The position numbers and the translations under genes were made by a program. Positions 7,856 to 16,697 of a DNA stretch of 41,531 nucleotides are shown in pieces. Source of the DNA: Candidatus Poribacteria bacterium (GTDB taxonomy: Bacteria; Poribacteria; WGA-4E; WGA-3G); assembly GCA_003635195.1 (NCBI GenBank), contig PYIY01000084.1, positions 1 through 41,531 of the forward strand, given 5' to 3'. Under the pieces are notes generated by a model. The model had not been told where the DNA came from and did not search any database. It worked only from the letters and a program-made list of their open reading frames with translations. Each line of letters starts with the position of its first letter. The stretch's first letter is position 1.

Positions 7856-8746
7856 ATGGAAAATATATTTCTCAGATGGTGGGGATGCGGCGCATTTGAC
7901 GCTCGCTTCGGCGACATCAATATCGCTTTTGATCCCTACCTCTTCAATCAGAATTTAGCGAATGCCGAACCGATATATGACTATATCTTTATCTCGCACG
8001 AACATTTCGACCACTGCCATCCCGTAACTTTACAGAAATTATGTCGCGGCGAGCGTTTTAAGAAACTGTTCGTCAATCCCGGATGCATAACACCCGCACA
8101 ACCTATCGCCGAGAAATATGGGGATGCCGCATTTGAACGCGACCTCCCAATCACCAAGCATGTCCCTGCCGATAAAGTCCAGATTCTCTATCCTAAACAT
8201 CTCAACGAGAAACAGGGACTATCACGCAGTTTTCAAGGTTCAGACACATTTGACCTCGGTGATATTCAAGTCGAGACGGTTGAAAGTGGCGAAAACCAGA
8301 CCCCAAACCTACCGACAAACGGTTATCTCATAACACACAGAAAAAAAAATGTCTCGATTTTACACACTGGCGATTTACACGAACCCTATTCAGCATTGGT
8401 AAACCTCCAAGGCAAGGTGGATTTCTTGATTCACATGAAACTCGGGCTCGGTGGCGGTCTTGCACCTCGGCTCATTGAATTGATAGAACTGATCCAACCG
8501 CATTACGTGATACCAACACACTACCGAACCGACAGGAAATCCGATCCGATACCAGAGGGACATTGGCCCCCGAACGTCACCGATGAAATGGCGTTCATTG
8601 AATCAATGCGTACCATCGTTGGCGATAGAACACACCTCCTTCCTTTCACTGCAGGGATAGAATATGAAGTGAAAATGCCTGAGAAACAGGTGATCTGGAA
8701 ATGGGAGTGGTTCAATACCTGGGACGTTCCACCTTGGCGAGAATAA
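7856..8746 (+). CDS. MBL-fold metallo-hydrolase (UlaG-like)
   Basis: The 296-residue protein shows the metallo-beta-lactamase motif HEHFDH (His48, His50, Asp52, His53), a later SILHTGDLHE containing the bridging Asp, and a C-terminal PTHYR that supplies the last His ligand. The overall shape, with an early RWWGCGAFD strand, is that of the UlaG-like/L-ascorbate-6-phosphate lactonase branch. No signal peptide is present, so it is probably cytoplasmic. It has only a weak ribosome site and stands between the broken VapBC locus and the WD40 gene, so context gives no substrate. Confidence 0.85.
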   Translation: MENIFLRWWGCGAFDARFGDINIAFDPYLFNQNLANAEPIYDYIFISHEHFDHCHPVTLQKLCRGERFKKLFVNPGCITPAQPIAEKYGDAAFERDLPITKHVPADKVQILYPKHLNEKQGLSRSFQGSDTFDLGDIQVETVESGENQTPNLPTNGYLITHRKKNVSILHTGDLHEPYSALVNLQGKVDFLIHMKLGLGGGLAPRLIELIELIQPHYVIPTHYRTDRKSDPIPEGHWPPNVTDEMAFIESMRTIVGDRTHLLPFTAGIEYEVKMPEKQVIWKWEWFNTWDVPPWRE

Positions 8747-8797
8747 AATTCCTGTTCCGCTGCTACAAAATATGTTTATAAGCAAGGAGTGACGCTA

Positions 8798-10852
8798 ATG
8801 AAACCGAAATGTTTGCTGATTTTGACGATACTTTTTGTTTCAATGTTATTTCACGCGAACGTCCCCGCCCAAGATTATACGCAGTGGAATTTGCCCGAGG
8901 GTGCCAAAGCACGGCTCGGTAAAGGCACAATAACCGGAAATATCCAATACTCTCCAGATAGTAGTCTGCTGGCGGTTCCCAGTTCCATTGGGGTCTGGCT
9001 CTACGATGCCGACACTCATCAAGAAATTAACTTGCTCGTCGGGCATACAGCTCCGGTCTCAGCCGTCGCATTTTCGCCAGATGGCAATACACTTGCGAGC
9101 GGAAGTCGGGACGGAACAATCCGGCTATGGAACCCACATACGGGTGAACACAAAGCGTCTCCAAGAGGACATGACCGTGGGGGTGTTACTTCCCTCGCGT
9201 TTTCGCCTTTGCTGCAGATTGGCTTACTGGCGAGTGGCAGTTCGGATAAAACAGTTCGATTGTGGGGTGCCGCTACAGGCAACCACATAACGACTTTAAG
9301 GGGACATACAGGAACAGTCACATCCGTTGCCTTCAGTCCAGGCGGGCTAATGCTTGCCAGCGGTGGTGGGCACAAAGACAATGCAATTCGCTTATGGAAG
9401 GCAACAGATAATTTCCGCATCGCTGCCACTACCCTCAAAGGGCACGAACATGGTGTCGAATCTATTGCGTTCAGTCCAGATGGACAGACGCTTGCGAGCG
9501 GGAGTACAGATAAAACAATTCGATTGTGGAATCCACATACCGGCGAACACAAGGCAACCCTCACAGAACACACAAACGAGGTCACTTCTGTCGCATTTTC
9601 TCCAGATGGGCAGACGCTTGCGAGTGCAGGGAGCGACGAAACAGTGCGATTGTGGGATCCGGCCACTGAAACCCTCAAGACAACTTTTGCTGGACACACC
9701 GGTTTTAACGGGGGGGTCGCATTTGGTTCAGATGGACGCACCCTTGCCAGTGCAGGTGATGACCAGATGATCCAATTTTGGGATTATATCACCTTCCAAC
9801 ACAAATCTACTATCACTGGACATACTTTTCCGATTAATGATATTGCCTTCGCTCCGGATGGACAGATTTTCGCGAGCGCAAGCGATGGTAAAGCAATTCA
9901 TCTGTGGGACGCGCACACAGGACGACTCCAAAATACACTCACTGGACATGGCGGGAGCGTCTTTGCTGTCGCGTTCAGTCCAAATGGCGCGACACTCGCC
10001 AGTGGCGGTGGGAGGGGGGATACTGCAATTCGGTTGTGGGATGTACACGCTGCGCAACCCAAGGCGTCTATCACAAGCCACAAATTTGGCGTTGAATCCA
10101 TTGCATTCAGTCCAGATCGTAAAACACTCGCAAGTGGAAGTTGGGATAGCACTGCTCGATTATGGGACGCTGATACAGGCGAACACAAAGCAACTCTCAA
10201 AGCCGGTGCCAATGTCTATACTGTTGCATTCAGTCCTGATAGTCGTACGCTTGCCAGCGGCGGTCAAGGCAACACAATTCGCTTATGGGATGTAGAAAGT
10301 GCAGAATACCGGGATCTGATGGGCCATACACGTCCTGTGGATGCTGTGGCATTTAGTCTGGATGGTGTTACCTTTGCCAGTGGCAGTCGAGATAACACAG
10401 TTCGATTGTGGGAGACACAGACAGAACAATCTCATACGATTCTCACGGGACATACAAATCGAATCAAAGCCATTGTATTCTTCCCAGACGGTATCACACT
10501 TGCCAGCGGCAGCTGGGATAAAACAATTCGGTTATGGGATACACAGACAGGACAGCCTCATACAACGCTCACAGGGCATACCGCTGGTGTTAACGCCCTC
10601 GCACTCTCTCGAGATGGTGGAACGCTCGCAAGCGGCAGTGAGGATGGCACGATTCTCTTGTGGCCGTTCACTCCCGTTGAGCCGGAGGTAAGCGTGGATC
10701 TGAACAACGATGGTGTCGTGAATATCCAAGACTTGGTACGGGTCGCTTCACATCTCGGGGAGACTGGGCTGAGTCCTGGAGACGTGAACGGTGATGGTGT
10801 TGTGAATATCCAAGATTTAGTGCTGGTTGCATCCCATTTCGGGGACGGTTAA
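8798..10852 (+). CDS. Secreted WD40 double-propeller protein with dockerin type I domain
   Basis: A 684-residue protein with a signal peptide (about residues 1-24, ending NVPAQD), then one degenerate and thirteen recognisable WD40 repeats. Most follow the pattern GHT..V..VAFSPDGQTLASGS.D.TIRLWD, and fourteen blades would make two seven-bladed propellers. Residues about 632-684 form a dockerin type I domain with two calcium loops (DLNNDGVVN and DVNGDGVVN), which usually dock to cohesins. The open frame begins at a GTG three codons upstream, but AAGGAG lies 8 bases before the ATG at 8798. No cohesin gene is seen nearby. Its role is probably extracellular scaffolding; the partner is unknown. Confidence 0.88.
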   Translation: MKPKCLLILTILFVSMLFHANVPAQDYTQWNLPEGAKARLGKGTITGNIQYSPDSSLLAVPSSIGVWLYDADTHQEINLLVGHTAPVSAVAFSPDGNTLASGSRDGTIRLWNPHTGEHKASPRGHDRGGVTSLAFSPLLQIGLLASGSSDKTVRLWGAATGNHITTLRGHTGTVTSVAFSPGGLMLASGGGHKDNAIRLWKATDNFRIAATTLKGHEHGVESIAFSPDGQTLASGSTDKTIRLWNPHTGEHKATLTEHTNEVTSVAFSPDGQTLASAGSDETVRLWDPATETLKTTFAGHTGFNGGVAFGSDGRTLASAGDDQMIQFWDYITFQHKSTITGHTFPINDIAFAPDGQIFASASDGKAIHLWDAHTGRLQNTLTGHGGSVFAVAFSPNGATLASGGGRGDTAIRLWDVHAAQPKASITSHKFGVESIAFSPDRKTLASGSWDSTARLWDADTGEHKATLKAGANVYTVAFSPDSRTLASGGQGNTIRLWDVESAEYRDLMGHTRPVDAVAFSLDGVTFASGSRDNTVRLWETQTEQSHTILTGHTNRIKAIVFFPDGITLASGSWDKTIRLWDTQTGQPHTTLTGHTAGVNALALSRDGGTLASGSEDGTILLWPFTPVEPEVSVDLNNDGVVNIQDLVRVASHLGETGLSPGDVNGDGVVNIQDLVLVASHFGDG

Positions 10853-10899
10853 GGAAACAGACAAACGCTGAAAAAACCAAAAATTGGAGAACAGTTAAC

Positions 10900-11922
10900 G
10901 TGTCAACAGACCAACGCCTCCGCGTCGCTATCTACGGCTGCGGCAATTTCGCGAAACAGACGCGCATTCCAAACCTATTACAGACAGATGCAGTCGATAT
11001 TGTTGCTGTGTGTGATAGCAATTTACAAGCAGCACAGGAAGTCGCAGCCGATTTCAAGGTTCCACACGTCTATCACACTGAAAATGATGGCGCGTATAAG
11101 ATGCTTGACGCTGAAATCATTGACGTGTTATACTCTATCGTGCCAGCCTACGTACGAACCGATGTTGAAGTGATCGCAGTGGAAAAAGGTATCCATCTCT
11201 TCAGTGAGAAGCCACAAGCGATCACAATGCAAGTTGCACGCCGAATAGACGCTGCTATTCAACAGGCGGGCGTTATCAGTACCGTCGGATTTCGTGAACG
11301 GTATCGTCCCCTCTTTCAGGAGGCACGTCGATTCTTGGCGGACAAACAGATTGTGCATGTCCGTTTCCAGAGTTTCGGCGGATTGCCGCCTTCGACGAAT
11401 GGCGGTGCTAAAACGTGGTGGGCGGAAATGGACAAATCCGGCGGTCGTGCCCTTGATTGGGGGGTCCATGCAACGGATTATAGCCGATTTATGACGGGTT
11501 TGAATGTCGCACGAGCGCAAGCCTTCTACTGTGAACGCTCTGCTTACGCAACGGCTTTGTCATCGAGTTTCAATTACTGTTTTGACAACGGTGCCACGAT
11601 GACGCTGAGTTTCGTCTCATCGGGTCCCAGTCCGAGAGACGAACCGTGGTTTACTATCTTTTATGAAGATGGATGTCTTGAAATTTACCAATACGATAGG
11701 ATTGAAGTTAATGGCGAAGTCCTTTATCAAGCCGACGAATTCGACCCGTGGTTAGCACAGGATAAAACCTTTATTCGTGCTGTGCAAACAGCGGATACGA
11801 GTATTTTACACAGCGATTACCACGACGGTCTCTTCTCTTTAGCACCTGTTTTGGCTGGCTGGGAGTCCGCCCGCCGTAACGGGGAATGTATTGATGTCGC
11901 GTCGTTCATGGATGACGTATAA
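10900..11922 (+). CDS. Gfo/Idh/MocA family oxidoreductase
   Basis: The 340-residue protein starts with a GTG and shows the Rossmann motif VAIYGCGNFAKQT, then LFSEKPQAIT with the catalytic Lys motif, and a C-terminal domain with GGRALDWGVHATDYSRF. It should oxidise or reduce a sugar or polyol with NAD(P). GGAG lies about 12 bases upstream, which is far but acceptable. It follows the WD40-dockerin gene by 47 bases with no terminator between, so they may share a transcript, although the products have no obvious link. Substrate unknown. Confidence 0.88.
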   Translation: MSTDQRLRVAIYGCGNFAKQTRIPNLLQTDAVDIVAVCDSNLQAAQEVAADFKVPHVYHTENDGAYKMLDAEIIDVLYSIVPAYVRTDVEVIAVEKGIHLFSEKPQAITMQVARRIDAAIQQAGVISTVGFRERYRPLFQEARRFLADKQIVHVRFQSFGGLPPSTNGGAKTWWAEMDKSGGRALDWGVHATDYSRFMTGLNVARAQAFYCERSAYATALSSSFNYCFDNGATMTLSFVSSGPSPRDEPWFTIFYEDGCLEIYQYDRIEVNGEVLYQADEFDPWLAQDKTFIRAVQTADTSILHSDYHDGLFSLAPVLAGWESARRNGECIDVASFMDDV

Positions 11923-11954
11923 ACGTATAATTAAAAATCAAGAAAGGAAAAATT

Positions 11955-12170
11955 ATGGATGCAAGATTAAGAAAAATTCAGATTACACCAATGAAATTCG
12001 ACAAAGAGGGCGCAATGCAGCGTGAAGAATTCGCTACGCTTACCATCGAAGTACCTATGGATAGTGCCGCACAACGCGCCGCTATTATAGAATTGTGCGA
12101 ACTCCTTGACCAAGAATGGGTTGTTGTTAACGTTGAGGGCAAAACAGTTGTAGCTGTTAACACAGCTTAG
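11955..12170 (+). CDS. Small protein of unknown function (71 aa)
   Basis: I do not recognise this family. The ATG is preceded by AAAGGA at a good distance, and a perfect TATAAT lies at 11926-11931, though without a convincing -35 box. The sequence has an N-terminal beta-rich part (KIQITPMKFD, REEFATLTIEVP), a helix (AAQRAAIIELCELLDQ) and two final strands (WVVVNVE, TVVAVNT), consistent with a small alpha/beta fold. No membrane segment or cysteine pair is seen. It lies between a Gfo/Idh enzyme and a class V aminotransferase on the same strand. Confidence 0.65.
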   Translation: MDARLRKIQITPMKFDKEGAMQREEFATLTIEVPMDSAAQRAAIIELCELLDQEWVVVNVEGKTVVAVNTA

Positions 12171-12235
12171 CGGATCTACGCAATGGCACTTCACAGCACA
12201 ATCCCACTTGATGACTCCGCTAGGAAAGTTAAAAA

Positions 12236-13378
12236 ATGAAAAAGAGATGGCTTTTTACACCCGGTCCCACGCCGATTCCGCCCGAAGCGTTGTTGGCGAT
12301 GGCGCAACCGATTGATTACCACCGCAGTGAAGATACTATCGTATTAATTAAAGACGTTCTCGAAAAACTCAAACACGTTTTCCAAACCGAGAACGATGTC
12401 CTTTTCTTAACATCATCCGGTACGGGTGGTATGGAAGGCGCAGTCGCGAATCTGTTATCTCGTGGAGACAAGGTGATTGTGATCCGGAGTGGTAAATTCG
12501 GGGAACGCTGGGGCGACATCTGCACCGCCTTCGGCGTTGAAATTATACCCATTGACATAACTTATGGAAATGCTGTTGATCCACAGGCGGTCGAAACGCT
12601 CTTAACGCAACATCCTGATGTAAAAGCGGTTTACGCAACACTTTGCGAGACCTCGACGGGTGTTTTACACGACATTGAGGCACTCGCACATCTGACCCGA
12701 GTGCGTCCAACACTCTTGATTGTTGATGCTGTCAGCGGACTCGGGGCTGACGATTTACAGATGGACAATTGGGGTGTGGATGTCGTTGTTTCTTGTGCTC
12801 AGAAAGGGTTGATGACCCCACCAGGGTTATCGGTCGTAGCACTCAATCAGCGGGCATGGGACGCGGTTGAACGTTCTGATCTCCCGAAATATTACTTTGA
12901 CTTCCGTAAAGCGTATGAGACTGGACTGCAGGGTTCTGTTCCTTACACACCGGCAGTGACACTGCTGACGGCACTTCAGTGTGCGCTGAATCGTATCTGT
13001 GAAGAGGGTATCCGCAATACCATTGAGCGGCACAGTCGCTTAGCTGCTGCGACACGAGGTGCGGTTAAGGCATTAGGGCTTTCCCTCTTCGCAACAGCAC
13101 CAGCGAATACCGTAACCTCAATTCGCTTACCGGAAGAAATTGATGGCAAAGCGTTTATCAATCTGATGCTCGACAAATACGGTATTACCTATGCCGGCGG
13201 CCAGGGTCAGTTGAGTGGAAAAATCGTCCGAATTGCGCACCTCGGTTGGATGAATGAAGGTGACGTTATCGTCGCTATTTCTGCGTTTGAGCAGGGCTTA
13301 GTGGAAATCGGATGCGATGTACCGATTGGCGCGGGGCTTACCGCTGCACAAGAAGTTTTCCGTACTTTCAAATATTAG
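12236..13378 (+). CDS. Class V PLP-dependent aminotransferase (alanine-glyoxylate/serine-pyruvate type)
   Basis: The 380-residue protein begins with the family hallmark FTPGPTPIPP and contains SSGTGGMEGAV (cofactor phosphate region), Asp164 in VDAVSGLG (pairs with the pyridine nitrogen) and the Schiff-base Lys190 in SCAQKGLMTPPG. This matches the serine-pyruvate/alanine-glyoxylate/phosphoserine-like branch of fold type I enzymes, which move amino groups between small amino acids and glyoxylate or pyruvate. It is cytoplasmic and of standard length. A serine-acetyltransferase-like gene follows at 126 bases, which would fit serine metabolism, but the gap contains a repeat leader and may separate the two transcripts. 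Confidence 0.9.
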   Translation: MKKRWLFTPGPTPIPPEALLAMAQPIDYHRSEDTIVLIKDVLEKLKHVFQTENDVLFLTSSGTGGMEGAVANLLSRGDKVIVIRSGKFGERWGDICTAFGVEIIPIDITYGNAVDPQAVETLLTQHPDVKAVYATLCETSTGVLHDIEALAHLTRVRPTLLIVDAVSGLGADDLQMDNWGVDVVVSCAQKGLMTPPGLSVVALNQRAWDAVERSDLPKYYFDFRKAYETGLQGSVPYTPAVTLLTALQCALNRICEEGIRNTIERHSRLAAATRGAVKALGLSLFATAPANTVTSIRLPEEIDGKAFINLMLDKYGITYAGGQGQLSGKIVRIAHLGWMNEGDVIVAISAFEQGLVEIGCDVPIGAGLTAAQEVFRTFKY

Positions 13379-13414
13379 GTTCCCGCTCCGATTTTTCCGA
13401 TAAAAAACAAAAAC

Positions 13415-13503
13415 GTAGTCCGTAATGTAATGGAGGACGGGTCTACGGAATGAAACTCCAAAGCACCAGCTCACCTCACCGAACCGCAAGGAAATATAAA
13501 AGT
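13415..13503 (+). repeat. Leader cassette, copy C (upstream of the serine acetyltransferase-like gene)
   Basis: It begins with GTAGTCCGTAATGTAATGG and ends with ACCGAACCGCAAGGAAAT followed by an A-rich spacer and the ATG at 13504. Both ends match copies at 26391 and 34738, but the interior is shorter and lacks their hairpin. The AAGGAAA of the 3' box is the ribosome binding site of the gene. Confidence 0.65.
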
Positions 13504-14778
13504 ATGTCTGAAACGACACTTTTTGATACCTCGTATGAACAGCGGAAAAAACCGCTGCTCATTCAAACATTGGAACGTCTCCGCCCGATTTATAGTAAGT
13601 CGGAACTGAATTTTTTACGGATTGACAGTATGAGCCGTGAGGGGTTAGCACAACGTTCCGGGCGTGGGTTTGTCAATCGGGATATCCTTGAAACTGTACT
13701 CGGCAATTTGCTGGAGTGCGTTGCACCGGGGTCGCACAATGCTCCGCATCTCGAGCACCAAAAACGCGAACTCGCCGAAGCAATCGAAGAGGTAGCAGAC
13801 CAACTCTATGCAATGGTCGCGCAATCCTTTTTAGCTGTTAAAGATGAAACCCTACTTGATACTGCGCTTGAAACCGCCTTTTCACTTCTCTGGGAATTAC
13901 CACGATTTAAAAGTCGGGCACTCTGGAATCGCTTCGCCTCCCTCAAAGACCCGGCTGTCTGGGATGCGTACCTACTTCATACCGGTATCTCTCGCGAAAA
14001 ACTCGCAGCCATCGATTTCCGATCCCAAATTGACACCGCAATTCAGGAACGCACCTTTGAACCGTATCAAGATTTTCTCGGTACTTTGAATCTCGCTGCC
14101 GTCATGGATTATCAACTTCAGTTAGTCGGAAGCACATACCCAGGGTGGCGTGTCCTCTTTTACCACGATGTCGCGCACGCATTGACACGCAGCGAACCCC
14201 CAGAAGAAAGTCCAGACATCCACAGAGTCCCTGTTCCTTTGTTACCGCGTGCTATCTCCGAACTTGCTGGACGCTACTATCAAGCCGATTTACATCCCGA
14301 AACGCAGATTGGGGACGCTAATTTCCTTGAACACCCGCATCGCGGCGTAACCACAGGACAAACGGGAATTATCGGTTCCGGGTGCGTTATCTATCCGAGC
14401 ACATTCGGTGGATTGAGTGTCAAAGTCAAGCAACGACACCCTGTTATCGGCGACTTTGTTGAAGTCGGGACCGATACAAGTCTTCTCGGACCCGTCCAGA
14501 TTTCTGATTATTGTACCATAGGTACTAACACCGAGATCTATGGGTTCGTTGAAATCGCACGGCGGTGCCGTATCGGTTCATCGGTTGTTATTGGAACTAT
14601 CCGTGGTGCGTCAGATCATCCGGGAAGAATCTATATCGGGGATGAGGTCCGCATTGGGGATGGAACTGTCATTGAAAACACATCCGAAATGGATCTGATT
14701 ATACCGAACCGCGCACAGATTCCAGCGCGAAGCCACGTCGCAAACGATGGGTTCGGATTTCCTCGATACATTACGTGA
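13504..14778 (+). CDS. Serine O-acetyltransferase-like left-handed beta-helix protein
   Basis: A 424-residue protein. The last third (about residues 265-400) has hexapeptide repeats of a left-handed beta helix and the serine-acetyltransferase-like stretch ADLHPETQIGD.NFLEHPHRGVTTGQTGIIG, with the His residues used in acetyl transfer from acetyl-CoA to serine. The first 230 residues are helical and longer than in ordinary CysE, so this is a long form and its substrate may differ. The frame is open 18 codons further upstream, but those codons are the translated repeat cassette; the ATG at 13504 after AAGGAAA is the likely start. It ends 208 bases before purH. Confidence 0.8.
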   Translation: MSETTLFDTSYEQRKKPLLIQTLERLRPIYSKSELNFLRIDSMSREGLAQRSGRGFVNRDILETVLGNLLECVAPGSHNAPHLEHQKRELAEAIEEVADQLYAMVAQSFLAVKDETLLDTALETAFSLLWELPRFKSRALWNRFASLKDPAVWDAYLLHTGISREKLAAIDFRSQIDTAIQERTFEPYQDFLGTLNLAAVMDYQLQLVGSTYPGWRVLFYHDVAHALTRSEPPEESPDIHRVPVPLLPRAISELAGRYYQADLHPETQIGDANFLEHPHRGVTTGQTGIIGSGCVIYPSTFGGLSVKVKQRHPVIGDFVEVGTDTSLLGPVQISDYCTIGTNTEIYGFVEIARRCRIGSSVVIGTIRGASDHPGRIYIGDEVRIGDGTVIENTSEMDLIIPNRAQIPARSHVANDGFGFPRYIT

Positions 14779-14886
14779 GAACAAAATTTTCACTTCTCAT
14801 AAAGCACTCCAGCGGATTGTCATGTCTATAGGGAGAGGGTTTGTAACCCCGATTACCATACTGTCGCTATCCGCTTCATCGAAAAC

Positions 14887-14954
14887 CCGTTTTTTTGACC
14901 AACAACTCGACTCCGAATATGATAGAGTAAGGCACGAGTTGTTGATCAAAACGG
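14887..14954. repeat. Large imperfect inverted repeat in the purH leader
   Basis: TTTTGACCAACAACTCG (14893-14909) and CGAGTTGTTGATCAAAA (14935-14951) are inverted copies with one mismatch, separated by 25 bases. CCG and CGG beyond a small T bulge extend the stem. In RNA this would be a stable stem-loop ending about 35 bases before the purH ATG. It could be an attenuator, a protein-binding leader or a palindromic mobile remnant. The loop is too short to be a purine riboswitch core. Confidence 0.65.
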
Positions 14955-14986
14955 AAAAAACGGAACAAAACCTAATATTTAAAAAG

Positions 14987-16624
14987 ATGAAAAAAATAGA
15001 ACGCGCGCTTATCAGCGTCTACGACAAAAGCGACCTATTAGAGATAGCCAATGCCCTCGCACAATGTGCCGTAGAAATCCTCTCCACCGGTGGCACAGCC
15101 CGACACCTCCGAGACGCAGGAATTGACATCGTTGATGTCTCTGACTATACCGGTTTTCCCGAAATGCTGGATGGTCGAGTCAAAACCCTCCATCCAAAGG
15201 TGCATGGGGGGATCCTCGCCGAGTGGGATAACGGAGAACACAAGGCGCAAGCGGAAGCACACAGCATCGGTTCCATTGATATGGTAATATGCAATCTATA
15301 CCCGTTTGAAGCAACCGTCGCTAAACCGGATGTAATGCTCTCCGAAGCGATTGAGAACATCGATATCGGCGGTCCGACGATGATTCGTGCCGCTGCGAAA
15401 AACTATCGACACGTCGCTGCCCTCACGGCACCGAGCCAATATCCACAAATTATCACCGATTTGGACGCCAACGATGGCTGCCTCTCGGAGGAACGGCGAT
15501 TTGAATTAGCAAAAGCAGCGTTCGCGCATACCGCTCACTATGACACCGCAATCGCAGCTTATCTTACCGATGATTCCGCCCTGATAACGGAGGCTGACAA
15601 TAATTCCCCCCTGATAAGGGGGGTTAGGGGGGTTAATAAAGCAGAGGATTCCGAAACAGACGAATTCGCAGATAACCTAACCCTCCATTTCAAGAAGGAA
15701 CGCACGCTCCGCTACGGCGAAAACCCGCATCAGCGCGCCGCTTTCTACAGAACTGAAATCACACCAGGACCGTCCGCTGCATGGGCAAACCAACTCAGTG
15801 GGCAATCGCTCTCCTTCAATAATCTTCTCGATTTAGAAGCCGCTTTGGAAATCGTCAAGGACTTTAAAACCCCCGCCTGTGCCATCATCAAACATAACAA
15901 TCCATGTGGACTCGCAACTGCCGACAATCTACAAGAAGCTTTCACAAACGCACTTGAATGCGATCGCACCTCTGCCTTCGGTTCCATTGTGGGCTTAAAC
16001 CGCAAAGTAACAATCCAGACGGCGAACACGATCCGCGAAGCAGCACAGGCAGGCATAAAAATTGACGCGATTATTGCACCGAGTTACACTGAAAAAGCAT
16101 TGCGAGCATTGTCGCGTGTCAAACGCCGTCCTATTCTTGAAACAGGTTCGCTTTCAGATGCAGAACCTATCTTACAAGTTCGCAACATTACTGGCGGTGT
16201 CCTCGTCCAAGATCCGGACATCCACGAGATGAAAGCAGAGGCACTACAAGTTGCCTCCAAGCGCGAACCGACAGATGAAGAGATAAACGCCTTACTTTTC
16301 GCGTGGAAAGCGTGCAAACACGTCAAATCCAACTGCATCCTGTTGGCGCACGGCACACAAAGCGTCGGTATCGGGGCAGGACAGATGAGCCGCGTGGATG
16401 CCGCCATTATTGCTATCCGCAAGGCAGGCGAGAAAGCAAAAGGCGCAGTGTTGGCTTCGGATGCTTACTTCCCATTTCCAGATGGCGTTGAAATTGCCGG
16501 TGAGGCAGGCATCAGTGCGATTATTCAGCCGGGTGGTTCCGTGAACGACGAACCTGTGATTGAAACAGCTGACACTTACGGCATGGCGATGGTCCTGACA
16601 GGTGTACGCCATTTCCGGCATTAG
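14987..16624 (+). CDS. purH: Bifunctional AICAR transformylase/IMP cyclohydrolase
   Basis: This enzyme makes the last two steps of IMP synthesis: formylation of AICAR with 10-formyl-THF, then ring closure. From the ATG at 14987 (MKKIERALISVYDKS, the normal start) it has 545 residues. The N-terminal cyclohydrolase domain shows ILSTGGTARHL and GRVKTLHPKVHGG. The AICAR transformylase domain shows the catalytic Lys-His in IIKHNNPCG, LRYGENPHQRAAFYR, and HGTQSVGIGAGQMSRVDA. Eighty further codons upstream are open but lack similarity and contain the leader hairpin. Between the domains, about residues 205-217 (NNSPLIRGVRGVN) are encoded by a palindromic repeat and appear to be an in-frame insertion. 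The Shine-Dalgarno is weak. Confidence 0.95.
   Translation: MKKIERALISVYDKSDLLEIANALAQCAVEILSTGGTARHLRDAGIDIVDVSDYTGFPEMLDGRVKTLHPKVHGGILAEWDNGEHKAQAEAHSIGSIDMVICNLYPFEATVAKPDVMLSEAIENIDIGGPTMIRAAAKNYRHVAALTAPSQYPQIITDLDANDGCLSEERRFELAKAAFAHTAHYDTAIAAYLTDDSALITEADNNSPLIRGVRGVNKAEDSETDEFADNLTLHFKKERTLRYGENPHQRAAFYRTEITPGPSAAWANQLSGQSLSFNNLLDLEAALEIVKDFKTPACAIIKHNNPCGLATADNLQEAFTNALECDRTSAFGSIVGLNRKVTIQTANTIREAAQAGIKIDAIIAPSYTEKALRALSRVKRRPILETGSLSDAEPILQVRNITGGVLVQDPDIHEMKAEALQVASKREPTDEEINALLFAWKACKHVKSNCILLAHGTQSVGIGAGQMSRVDAAIIAIRKAGEKAKGAVLASDAYFPFPDGVEIAGEAGISAIIQPGGSVNDEPVIETADTYGMAMVLTGVRHFRH
15599..15637. repeat. C6/G6 palindromic repeat inserted in purH
   Basis: Six C (15606-15611), TGATAA, six G (15618-15623), then GTTAGGGGGGTTAAT. 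The first arm can pair with either G run. It is translated in frame as NSPLIRGVRGVN between the two PurH domains. Repeats of this type are common between genes and sometimes inside genes in cyanobacteria and other bacteria. The 24 bases just before (about 15573-15598, TTCCGCCCTGATAACGGAGG) look like a diverged second copy. Confidence 0.7.
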
Positions 16625-16697
16625 TCGCTGTTTCTATACCCTTTATCAAGTTTTGAATGGTAGACAGACCTTCTATTGGTTTCAAAAAAGGACAGCT

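Noticed and set aside
9019..9741. Long open frame (240 codons) on the minus strand of the WD40-dockerin gene
   Set aside because: It mirrors the repeats of the plus-strand gene, has biased Ser/Pro/Val/Cys content and no ribosome site. The plus-strand product is a convincing family member.
8798..10852. Cellulosome gene cluster
   Set aside because: Dockerins are present in two WD40 proteins, but no cohesin, scaffoldin or cellulase is visible in the window.
14887..14954. Purine riboswitch in the purH leader
   Set aside because: The stem-loop has a single 25-base loop, without room for the three-way junction and two loop-loop contacts of purine riboswitches.
14747..14986. Eighty-codon N-terminal extension of PurH
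   Set aside because: The extension overlaps the end of the acetyltransferase-like gene, contains the large inverted repeat and has no PurH similarity. The enzyme's normal start is MKKIERALISVYDKS.
15606..15623. Intrinsic terminator inside purH
   Set aside because: The C6/G6 hairpin is strong but is followed by G-rich sequence, not a T run, and lies within an intact frame.
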